Source: Methanosarcina sp. UBA402 (lineage in GTDB: Archaea > Halobacteriota > Methanosarcinia > Methanosarcinales > Methanosarcinaceae). From it: a stretch of 9,110 nucleotides of DNA. The stretch spans positions 1 to 9,110 of the forward strand of contig DADO01000037.1 in NCBI GenBank assembly GCA_002509325.1, in the 5' to 3' direction. A model generated the notes under the pieces. That model saw only the letters and a program-made list of their open reading frames with translations. It was not told the DNA's origin and ran no database searches. This document shows positions 1 to 5,600 of this stretch, piece after piece (the first letter of the stretch is position 1; each line of letters begins with the position of its first letter). The translations under genes and the position numbers were made by a program.

Positions 1-37
1 TCAAAAATAAAGTGAAAAAATCACAGGAATAAAAGAA

Positions 38-61
38 TTCTTTGGCAGGAATGCCAAAGAA
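38..61. repeat. Perfect 10-bp inverted repeat (hairpin)
   Basis: TTCTTTGGCA (38-47) is exactly complementary to TGCCAAAGAA (52-61), separated by GGAA. Read on the plus strand the loop fits the stable GNRA tetraloop class. The hairpin lies downstream of the minus-strand tRNA and close to the left edge of the window, so it could be a terminator or 3' end structure for a gene outside the window, or part of a noncoding RNA. Bases 1-221 otherwise show no convincing gene. Confidence 0.5.
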
Positions 62-211
62 ATTATTTCTCAAGGGTTATTACATTTTATTTGAGCAGTT
101 AGCAGAGAAAAGTGAAGTATTAATTAATGAAAAAATGAGAAATCACTAAATTATGGGATTGTGTCGGATTTCTACAGAGCCAATAAAACAAGATTGAAAG
201 GTGCTTTGAAC

Positions 212-219
212 AAAAATTA
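212..219 (-). terminator. Oligo-T terminator of the tRNA gene
   Basis: On the minus strand a run of five T residues (complement of 212-216) begins six bases past the mature tRNA 3' end. Archaeal RNA polymerase commonly stops at such oligo-U stretches, so this is the likely tRNA terminator. The call rests on position and composition only. Confidence 0.5.
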
Positions 220-221
220 GG

Positions 222-334
222 TGCCCGGAGCGTGACTCGAACACGCGACCTCCAGATATCTCAGGAGATTAAAGACGCCTCATATTTAATTGTCCCTATG
301 AGTCTGGCGCCCCAACCGACTAGGCTATCCGGGC
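222..334 (-). tRNA. tRNA-Met (CAU), elongator type, with intron
   Basis: The minus strand folds into a complete class I tRNA: acceptor stem GCCCGGA/TCCGGGC, D stem GCCT/GGGC, anticodon stem CCAGA/TCTGG, a 5-base variable region AGGTC, and T arm GCGTG-TTCGAGT-CACGC. The discriminator is A (222) and CCA is not encoded. The anticodon CAU lies at 300-298. The gene is 113 bases long and becomes a 74-base tRNA after removal of a 39-base intron at the usual 37/38 position, giving anticodon loop CTCATAA. CAU can belong to elongator Met, initiator Met or the Ile isoacceptor with modified C34. The first pair G1-C72 and the overall arm sequences fit elongator Met best, but the Ile alternative is not formally excluded. 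Confidence 0.9.
258..296 (-). other. Archaeal tRNA intron with bulge-helix-bulge motif
   Basis: The intron starts GGGAC and ends TGAGAT on the minus strand. Exon bases CTCA (302-299) pair with TGAG (263-260) to give the 4-bp central helix. The 3-base bulges are TAG on the 5' side and ATA on the 3' side, flanked by the CCAGA/TCTGG anticodon stem and by a short GGA/TCC intron stem. This is the canonical substrate of the archaeal tRNA splicing endonuclease, and it fixes the cut sites at 297/296 and 258/257. Confidence 0.88.
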
Positions 335-356
335 TTGCAACACACAAATGAACAAA

Positions 357-367
357 GATATATTAAA
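357..367 (-). promoter_or_regulatory. TATA box of the tRNA-Met gene
   Basis: Read on the minus strand this is TTTAATATATC, an archaeal box A-like element whose centre lies about 27 bases before the first base of the mature tRNA. That spacing suits transcription starting at or just before the tRNA 5' end. Confidence 0.6.
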
Positions 368-489
368 GGCTAACGATCGGAAAATTGATAAACTGGATTT
401 TTTCGCAGATATTTACACGAAAGAACTACTAAAGAGTGAGAGAGCAGATCTCCTGATTACCAGATAAAATAAAAGGATCAGTGAACACG

Positions 490-509
490 TTATGTTAGAG
501 ATAACATAA
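490..509. repeat. Perfect 8-bp inverted repeat with GAGA spacer
   Basis: TTATGTTA (490-497) and TAACATAA (502-509) are exact reverse complements around GAGA. As DNA this is a candidate operator for a dimeric regulator; as plus-strand RNA it is a hairpin with a GNRA-type loop. It is followed by a very AT-rich stretch (510-560). Its function is unknown. Confidence 0.4.
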
Positions 510-708
510 TAGGGTAATATATAATATAAGATTTATTGGGATATAGTATGTAATAAAGAAATATATAATAATAAAGAGATACAAATACACTTTCAGATTG
601 ATTCTTAAAAACAGGGAAAGCAAAAACCATATCCTGAAGGCTTCTGCCCTTGAAATATCACAGTAATATAGCTCATTAAATGTCGGAATTAATATAATTA
701 TAATTGAA

Positions 709-718
709 TATATAAGCG
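709..718 (+). promoter_or_regulatory. Candidate TATA box for the fwd operon
   Basis: TATATAAG preceded by purine-rich TTGAA is the closest match in this region to an archaeal TATA/BRE pair. Initiation about 25 bases later would leave a leader of roughly 370 nucleotides before fwdD. Weaker alternatives are TTTATAG at 918-924 (leader about 165) and TTATTTAG at 1072-1079 (a leader of only a few bases). The sequence alone does not decide between them. Confidence 0.3.
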
Positions 719-817
719 TTAATTATAATGAATAATCGTAATAGACTTTCAATTTAAGAGTTATAGCGGATATTTTCCATACAAATTTCCCTTAAGACTA
801 AAAGACTCAAAAATTTC

Positions 818-844
818 GACAGAACTACTATTATTGACAGAACT
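818..844 (+). repeat. Direct repeat GACAGAACT, 18-bp period
   Basis: GACAGAACT occurs at 818-826 and again at 836-844 in the region leading to fwdD. An exact 9-mer repeated within 27 bases in AT-rich DNA is a possible paired protein-binding site. A hairpin (849-868) follows directly. Confidence 0.35.
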
Positions 845-1111
845 GGTTTCTACCGCATTTCTGGTAGATCATGCCTTCACAGGCTGACTCCGATTCCTTT
901 CATAACCTCATATTTTGTTTATAGTTTGATTATTAATCTCCAAGTTTCCAAGCAATTTCCTCTCAAAATGACCAGCGAGCTTAGATTAACTCTTGAAGGA
1001 GCTATACGCTTCCTGATTCAGAGGACTGTTAGAGAGGAAGGTTGACACTGATAATCACAAAAAGATTTAGCTTATTTAGAGATCTGGATTAGCCCCAGAT
1101 GAGGAATTTCC

Positions 1112-1495
1112 ATGAAAATAAAAGCAAATCTCATATCCGGAAGAACCGCCGCACAGGGCGCACATCTGGAAGCAAAGACACATAAAGGCTATTTTGATGC
1201 CTGTGCTTACTGCGAACTTAATCCCGCTGACCTTGAGAGGCTGGGCGCCCCCGAAGGGAGCAGCCTGAAGGTTACCACCGAATTTGGGGAAGTGGTAGTC
1301 TTTGCAAAGGTAAATGAAGGAAACCCGATCGGTCTTGCCTTTATCCCGATGGGACCCTGGGCAAATGCTGTGCTTAGCCCTGACACCCACGGCTGCGGAA
1401 TGCCAGGATTCAAAGGCGTCCCTGCAGAAATTGAAGTCACGAATGAAAAACCTCTGGACATGAAGTCTCTTATGAAGAAATACAGGGAAGCTTGA
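1112..1495 (+). CDS. fwdD: Formylmethanofuran dehydrogenase subunit D
   Basis: This encodes a 127-residue protein, the usual size for FwdD/FmdD. Together with FwdB this small subunit binds the molybdopterin guanine dinucleotide cofactor that holds tungsten or molybdenum in formylmethanofuran dehydrogenase, the enzyme that interconverts CO2 plus methanofuran and formylmethanofuran in the cytoplasm. It resembles the C-terminal dinucleotide-binding domain of the larger molybdopterin oxidoreductases. Recognisable segments are GPWANAV (81-87) and GCGMPGFKGVP (94-104). The start is supported by GAGG at 1101-1104, seven bases ahead of the ATG. It is the first gene of the D-B-A-C cluster, separated from fwdB by 82 bases. 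D-first order matches the tungsten-type (fwd) cluster described in methanogens rather than the molybdenum-type fmdEFACDB operon; the metal assignment is an inference from gene order. Confidence 0.94.
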   Translation: MKIKANLISGRTAAQGAHLEAKTHKGYFDACAYCELNPADLERLGAPEGSSLKVTTEFGEVVVFAKVNEGNPIGLAFIPMGPWANAVLSPDTHGCGMPGFKGVPAEIEVTNEKPLDMKSLMKKYREA

Positions 1496-1577
1496 AGTCC
1501 AGCGAAAATTCCAGCGAAACAAGAAATTTACATTTCGCGTTAAATCCGAAAAATCTGAAAAATTCGGAGGATAAAAT
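1496..1577 (+). promoter_or_regulatory. Structured fwdD-fwdB intergenic leader
   Basis: The gap contains two copies of TCCAGCGAAA (1498-1507 and 1510-1519), an inverted partner TTTCGC (1533-1538) able to pair with either GCGAAA, and a second inverted repeat TCCGAA (1545-1550)/TTCGGA (1563-1568). The latter covers the first three bases of the fwdB ribosome binding site GGAGG (1566-1570). Alternative foldings could therefore open or close fwdB translation or mark an RNA processing site. The other two junctions of the cluster have no gap. Confidence 0.4.
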
Positions 1578-2882
1578 ATGACAGTAATTAAAGACGCGGT
1601 GTGCTCCTTTTGCGGATCTCTTTGCGACGATATCACAGTCACTGTTGAAAATAACAAAATTACAAAAATCGAAAATGCCTGTATTCTCGGACACAGCAAG
1701 TTTGTAGGTATGCTCGAACATGACAGGATAGAAACTCCTATGATCAGGAAAGATGGGGAGCTTGTTTCGGTCTCTTATGAAGAAGCGATTGAAGCTGCCG
1801 CCAAAATCCTGGTAAATTCAAAGAGAACTCTCTCTTACGGCTGGTGTTCTACATCCTGCGAAACCGTCAGCGGAGCTATCCAGCTTGCCGAAGAGACCGG
1901 CTCAGTCATTGACTCCACAGCAAACGTTTGCCACGGGCCAACAGCTCTTTCTGCCCAGGAGAAAGGATCCCCTTCAGCCACACTTGGAGAGATAAAGAAT
2001 AGGGCAGACGTAATTTTATTCTGGGGATGCAACCCTGTACATGCTCATCCAAGGCATATGGCCCGTTACTCAAGCTTTTCAAAAGGGCTCTTTACCGAGA
2101 AAGGGCGAAGAGGCAGAAAAATGATAGTTCTTGATGTCAGAAAAACTGACACTGCAAAACTGGCAGACAAATACGTAGAGATTGAACAGGGTTCAGACCT
2201 GCTCCTGGTTACTGCCCTTCGTTCAATTATTAACGGGCACGGAGATGTCATTCCTGAAACCGTTGCAGGCGTTCCTAAGGCTGAAATTCTTGAGCTTACA
2301 GAAACTCTAGAGAATGCAAAATTTGTCTGTATTTTCTTCGGCATGGGAGTCACGCAGTCCCGTTCCAAATACAAGAACGGAGACGCCATGTCTTCTTTAA
2401 TTTCAGACCTTAACCAGCACACAAAAGCTGTCATGATCGGGATGCGGGGACACTATAATGTCACTGGTTTCGGACAGGTAGCAACCTGGGAAACCGGCTT
2501 CCCGATGGCAATCGACTTTGCCAGAGGATATCCCTATTATAACCCTGGAGAAACCGGGGCAAATGACCTGCTTGTGCGTGAAGAGCCGGGCGCTGCAATT
2601 ATAGCTGCGGCTGATCCAGGGGCCCATTTTCCTCAGAAAGCAGTCAGGCATCTTGCAAGAATTCCTGTAATTCAGATTGACCCATACCCTAATCCTACTA
2701 CTGAGCTTGCAGATGTAGTATTCCCGGCAGCCGTTGTGGGGATAGAAGCCGAGGGAACGGCTTACCGCATGGACGCAATTTCTCTCCGCATGAAGAAATT
2801 AATTGATTCAAAATTCAAGACCGACGAAGAAATCATAAAAGACTTGACCGAAAAAGTCAGGGAACTGAAGAGAGGTGCATGA
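1578..2882 (+). CDS. fwdB: Formylmethanofuran dehydrogenase catalytic subunit B
   Basis: This encodes the 434-residue catalytic subunit, which reduces CO2 to formate (or the reverse) at a tungsten- or molybdenum-bis-molybdopterin centre. The N-terminus carries the [4Fe-4S] motif: Cys9, Cys12, Cys16 and Cys35. The metal-ligating residue is Cys118 within ANVCHGPT (115-122), the same position as in the Methanothermobacter wolfei structure. It is encoded by TGC at 1929-1931, so this is the cysteine and not the selenocysteine form. His119 follows it. Downstream, GWCSTSCETVSGA (88-100), FWGCNPVHAHPRH (148-160) and MRGHYNVTGF (289-298) are typical of the family. The start has a strong GGAGG at 1566-1570 with a 7-base spacer. 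Its 3' end overlaps or nearly touches fwdA, suggesting coupled translation. FwdB pairs with FwdD to complete the cofactor site. Confidence 0.97.
   Translation: MTVIKDAVCSFCGSLCDDITVTVENNKITKIENACILGHSKFVGMLEHDRIETPMIRKDGELVSVSYEEAIEAAAKILVNSKRTLSYGWCSTSCETVSGAIQLAEETGSVIDSTANVCHGPTALSAQEKGSPSATLGEIKNRADVILFWGCNPVHAHPRHMARYSSFSKGLFTEKGRRGRKMIVLDVRKTDTAKLADKYVEIEQGSDLLLVTALRSIINGHGDVIPETVAGVPKAEILELTETLENAKFVCIFFGMGVTQSRSKYKNGDAMSSLISDLNQHTKAVMIGMRGHYNVTGFGQVATWETGFPMAIDFARGYPYYNPGETGANDLLVREEPGAAIIAAADPGAHFPQKAVRHLARIPVIQIDPYPNPTTELADVVFPAAVVGIEAEGTAYRMDAISLRMKKLIDSKFKTDEEIIKDLTEKVRELKRGA
2872..2877 (+). promoter_or_regulatory. Ribosome binding site that decides the fwdA start
   Basis: GAGGTG sits inside the last codons of fwdB. 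It lies only one base from the ATG at 2879 but seven bases from the ATG at 2885. The second spacing is the normal one, so 2885 is the preferred start; the upstream ATG would add only Met-Lys. Confidence 0.55.
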
Positions 2883-2884
2883 AA

Positions 2885-4603
2885 ATGTCGGAAATCCTGA
2901 TTAAAAACGCAAGCGTCTGCGATCCTGTACAGGGAATTAACTGCGAGACTATGGATATCTGCATAAAGGATGGAAAGATTGTAGAAAGCGTCTCCTCAAA
3001 TGCAAAGGTTATCGATGCCGAAGGCAGGCTCACAATGGCAGGAGGCTTTGACGGGCACACCCACAGTGCAGGTAAAATTAACGTAGGGCGTTTTATTAAT
3101 CCGAATGATGCAAGGAAAAATCCTGTGCCTGGACTGTCTGGCCAGGTCGCACGCACTGAAAAAACGAGAGCGCAGGTCGGATACAATACTCCAAACACCT
3201 ATGCAATCGGGTACAGGTACGCAAAACTCGGATATACAACTATCTGTGAAGCCGCAATTCCCCTGCTTGCAGCAAGGCACACCCATGAGGAATTTAAAGA
3301 AATCCCAATTCTGGACAAAATGGGGCTCTCACTTTTCGGAAGCAACTGGCAGGTCATGGAATATATTCGAGATAAGGAGCCTGAAAAGCTTGCAGCATAT
3401 GTTGCCTGGGGTCTTAGAGCTTCGAGAGGTTACGGAATAAAAATCGTAAACCCAGGCGGAGGAGAAGCCTGGGGTTGGGGAAAGAACGTTAGTGGACTCT
3501 ATGATCCTGTCCCGAACTTTGATGTAACTCCAGCCGAGATCCTCATGAGCCTTGCCGAAGTAAATGAGCGGCTGAAGCTTCCCCATTCTGTACATGTGCA
3601 CTGCAACAACCTCGGAAAACCAGGGAATTATGCAACTACTATAGAGACCATGAAGCTTTTTGAGAAGATTAAGCTTAGCCGGGACAGGCAGGCTCTTCAC
3701 GTAACCCACGTGCAGTTCAATGCCTATGCAGGCACTTCCTGGAGGAACTTTGAGACAGGAGCTCCCATGGTTGCAGATTATGTGAACGGAGCAGACCACC
3801 TGACTTTTGACCTCGGACAGGTTATCTTCGGCCCTGCAGTAACCATGACCGCAGACGGACCTGTAGAATATGCAAATGCAAGGATGCTGCACGAGAAATG
3901 GAGCAATCAGGACGTAGAACTGGAAGATGCTTCAGGTGTTGTGCCCCTATTTTATTCTCCAAAAAGCTTTGTAAACGCTGTACAGTGGGCAATAGGGCTT
4001 GAACTTGCTCTGCTTGTGAAAGATCCCTGGAAGGTTATGTTTACAACCGATAGCCCTAACGGCGGTTCTTTTGTGAACTATCCTGAAGCCTTCACTTACC
4101 TGATGAGTGCAAAAAGAAGGGAAGAAGTTATCTCTGGCTTTTCCAACATGGCTCTTGACAGGATGGTACTGCCAGGAATCGACAGGGAACTGGACTTCTA
4201 TGAGCTTGCAATCATGACCAGGAGCACCCAGTCAAAGATGTACAGCAGGCCCGAAAAAGGAAACCTCAAAGCAGGTTCAGATGCCGATATCGCAATATAT
4301 GATATCATACCAGGACAGATCGACCCCTCGACAGAGTATGTGAAAGTTAAGAAAGCTTTCTCAGGTGCAGCATATACGCTGAAAGACGGAGAGATTGTCG
4401 TAAAAGACGGAGAGATCGAAGCCACTCCAAAAGGTAGGATTTACTGGGTAAACGCAAAAGTTCCCTCTCCCATAGACAGCGCAATGCAGAAAGATATAGA
4501 TATCAAATTCAGGAAGTACTACACCGTGAGCAAAGCCAACTATATGGTTGAAGATGTGTACCTCCAAAAGCCTGTTGAAATCGCTACGGAAGGGGTGTTC
4601 TAA
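2885..4603 (+). CDS. fwdA: Formylmethanofuran dehydrogenase subunit A (amidohydrolase)
   Basis: This encodes 572 residues (574 from the alternative ATG at 2879). FwdA is a dinuclear-metal amidohydrolase that condenses formate, channelled from FwdB, with the amine of methanofuran, or hydrolyses formylmethanofuran in the reverse direction. In the 572-residue numbering the metal-binding HxH is His58-Thr-His60 in GFDGHTHSAGK. The probable carboxylated bridging lysine is Lys186 in YGIKIVNPGGGEAWGWG. Further ligands are likely among His237 and His239 (VHVHCNN) and His272/His275, and the catalytic aspartate is Asp389 in FTTDSPNGG. All of the expected metal-site elements are present. The GSDADIAIYD stretch near 464-473 is the usual closing beta-sandwich segment of the amidohydrolase fold. 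The gene follows fwdB without a gap and ends directly before fwdC, as expected for one transcript with coupled translation. Confidence 0.97.
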   Translation: MSEILIKNASVCDPVQGINCETMDICIKDGKIVESVSSNAKVIDAEGRLTMAGGFDGHTHSAGKINVGRFINPNDARKNPVPGLSGQVARTEKTRAQVGYNTPNTYAIGYRYAKLGYTTICEAAIPLLAARHTHEEFKEIPILDKMGLSLFGSNWQVMEYIRDKEPEKLAAYVAWGLRASRGYGIKIVNPGGGEAWGWGKNVSGLYDPVPNFDVTPAEILMSLAEVNERLKLPHSVHVHCNNLGKPGNYATTIETMKLFEKIKLSRDRQALHVTHVQFNAYAGTSWRNFETGAPMVADYVNGADHLTFDLGQVIFGPAVTMTADGPVEYANARMLHEKWSNQDVELEDASGVVPLFYSPKSFVNAVQWAIGLELALLVKDPWKVMFTTDSPNGGSFVNYPEAFTYLMSAKRREEVISGFSNMALDRMVLPGIDRELDFYELAIMTRSTQSKMYSRPEKGNLKAGSDADIAIYDIIPGQIDPSTEYVKVKKAFSGAAYTLKDGEIVVKDGEIEATPKGRIYWVNAKVPSPIDSAMQKDIDIKFRKYYTVSKANYMVEDVYLQKPVEIATEGVF

Positions 4604-5368
4604 ATGCAGGTTGTAAAGCTTTTCCTGAAAGAAGCAAATAAAATCCCCATAGAAGCCGATAATATAAACCCTGACAACTTTGCAGGCAAAACAGAAGAAG
4701 AGATTAAGGCAATTTTGGTCTGGTACGGGAACGGTCAGTATCCTTTTGGTGACTTCTTCAATGTAGAAGTAGAAGGACGCGACTCCGTAGAAAACACAAA
4801 GCTTGTTTTCGAAGGTGATGTCTCAAGAGTAAAGCGCATTGGGCAGAACATGAGTGCAGGAGAGATTGAGATCAATGGCAACGTGGATATGCACTGCGGC
4901 TTTGGTATGAAAGGCGGGAAGATCATAATTAATGGCAATGCCGATAGCTGGCTCGGCTGTGAGATGACAGATGGAGAAATCATACTCAACGGAAATGCTT
5001 CTTACTACGTAGGGTCAGGGTATAGGGGAGAAGCCTGTGGCATGCGCGGAGGGAAAATTACTATCAATGGCAATGCCAGAGATTACCTCGGTGAGCACAT
5101 GTGCGGAGGAGAGATCCTCGTAAAAGGCAATGTAGGCCTACTTCCTGCAATTTCAAATAATGGCGGGAAGATAGTAATTGAAGGCAATGCTACGATGCCT
5201 GCAAACGAAATGAAGAGTGGTACGGTCATCATTAAAGGTGAGGTATCCGATCTCCTGCCGTCCTATAAAGAAGAAGGAACAGTAGAGGTTGAAGGAGTAA
5301 TCTACCGAAAATTTGTTGGCGATGTTAACGTCGGTGGAAAAGGGGTACTGCTGATAAAACGAACATGA
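4604..5368 (+). CDS. fwdC: Formylmethanofuran dehydrogenase subunit C
   Basis: This encodes a 254-residue protein. The ATG directly follows the fwdA TAA with no intervening base, and the AGGGGTG (4591-4597) site lies inside the end of fwdA, so translation is probably coupled. Most of the chain is a right-handed parallel beta-helix built from about 19-residue repeats of the form GG-x-I-x-I-x-GN. Repeats are visible at about 86-93, 104-112, 123-131, 149-157, 168-176, 187-195 and 205-213, related to the C-terminal domain of glutamate synthase. In the known enzyme FwdC is a non-catalytic scaffold that interacts with FwdA. The repeats are also visible in the DNA: AATGGCAATGCC occurs at 4931-4942 and 5066-5077. 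It is the last gene of the cluster; no fwdE, F or G follows. Confidence 0.96.
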   Translation: MQVVKLFLKEANKIPIEADNINPDNFAGKTEEEIKAILVWYGNGQYPFGDFFNVEVEGRDSVENTKLVFEGDVSRVKRIGQNMSAGEIEINGNVDMHCGFGMKGGKIIINGNADSWLGCEMTDGEIILNGNASYYVGSGYRGEACGMRGGKITINGNARDYLGEHMCGGEILVKGNVGLLPAISNNGGKIVIEGNATMPANEMKSGTVIIKGEVSDLLPSYKEEGTVEVEGVIYRKFVGDVNVGGKGVLLIKRT

Positions 5369-5395
5369 AGTTCTTCGAATAACAGGCACAAATAA

Positions 5396-5421
5396 ATGAA
5401 AGTACTTGAAAGCACTTTCAT
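5396..5421 (+). repeat. Hairpin downstream of fwdC
   Basis: ATGAAAGT (5396-5403) and ACTTTCAT (5414-5421) form an 8-bp perfect stem around a 10-base loop, starting 28 bases after the fwdC stop. There is no clear U tract straight after it. It may protect the 3' end of the fwd transcript or take part in termination; the function is inferred from position. Confidence 0.4.
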
Positions 5422-5424
5422 GCC

Positions 5425-5464
5425 AAACTAAATCTAGCGGTTAATAAAACTAAGTTCAGCGGTT
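5425..5464 (+). repeat. Paired 18-bp direct repeat upstream of the RamA-like gene
   Basis: AAACTAA-N4-AGCGGTT occurs at 5425-5442 and at 5447-5464, a period of 22 bp or about two helical turns. Fifteen of 18 positions agree. The pair ends about 35 bp upstream of the TATA box at 5499-5508, the usual place for an archaeal activator site. No known regulator motif is recognised. Confidence 0.5.
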
Positions 5465-5498
5465 CTAAATAATATAGGGGGAAACAAATCACCCTACT

Positions 5499-5508
5499 TA
5501 TTTATAAG
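5499..5508 (+). promoter_or_regulatory. TATA box of the RamA-like gene
   Basis: TATTTATAAG lies about 97 bases before the ATG. Initiation about 25 bases downstream would leave a leader of about 70 nucleotides. An inverted repeat TAGGG (5475-5479)/CCCTA (5492-5496) flanks the upstream recognition region. Confidence 0.5.
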
Positions 5509-5588
5509 TTATTTTTCAGAATAATATGTAAATAAATCTTAAACAGCTTGTATAACAAATCAAAGTGCCCGACAAAATAGGGAGAATC

Positions 5589-5595
5589 AGGGGAG
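5589..5595 (+). promoter_or_regulatory. Ribosome binding site that sets the RamA-like start
   Basis: AGGGGAG ends five bases before the ATG at 5601. The reading frame is open upstream to a GTG at 5565, but that codon has no such site and would add 12 residues not expected before the beta-strand GVAVDLGTSG, so the ATG is preferred. Confidence 0.75.
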
Positions 5596-5600
5596 TTTCT

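Larger units (their letters stand above)
335..1111. other. 777-bp AT-rich noncoding region upstream of fwdD
   Basis: No convincing gene is present in either direction. Visible structure includes a perfect 8-bp hairpin (490-509), a near-repeat TAATTATAAT followed by (T)GAATA at 695-710 and 720-734, a 9-bp direct repeat GACAGAACT (818-826 and 836-844), a hairpin TCTACC/GGTAGA (849-868) and a small GCCT/AGGC hairpin around 873-884. TATA-like elements occur at 709-718, 918-924 and about 1072-1079. The region probably holds divergent control signals: the tRNA promoter to the left and the fwd operon promoter plus leader to the right. Confidence 0.6.

Noticed and set aside
51..149. A 32-codon plus-strand reading frame
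   Set aside because: The ATG lies inside the hairpin at 38-61, has no properly spaced ribosome binding site, and the lysine/leucine-rich translation is what AT-rich DNA gives by chance.
871..924. A 17-codon reading frame beginning in the leader hairpin region
   Set aside because: It is too short, with a weak upstream site and no recognisable feature.
968..1045. A 25-codon plus-strand reading frame upstream of fwdD
   Set aside because: Its translation looks somewhat protein-like, but there is no ribosome binding site and no recognised family. It could be a leader peptide or a gene remnant, with nothing to support either.
1076..1721. Minus-strand frames of 83-207 codons opposite fwdD and the start of fwdB
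   Set aside because: They are antisense to well-supported fwd genes and cross the noncoding gap between them. They show no family motifs or ribosome binding sites.
3329..3892. A 187-codon minus-strand frame inside fwdA
   Set aside because: It is a shadow of the highly conserved fwdA coding sequence with no recognisable domain.
5565..5600. N-terminal extension of the RamA-like protein from GTG at 5565
   Set aside because: The strong AGGGGAG site and the expected family N-terminus both point to the ATG at 5601.
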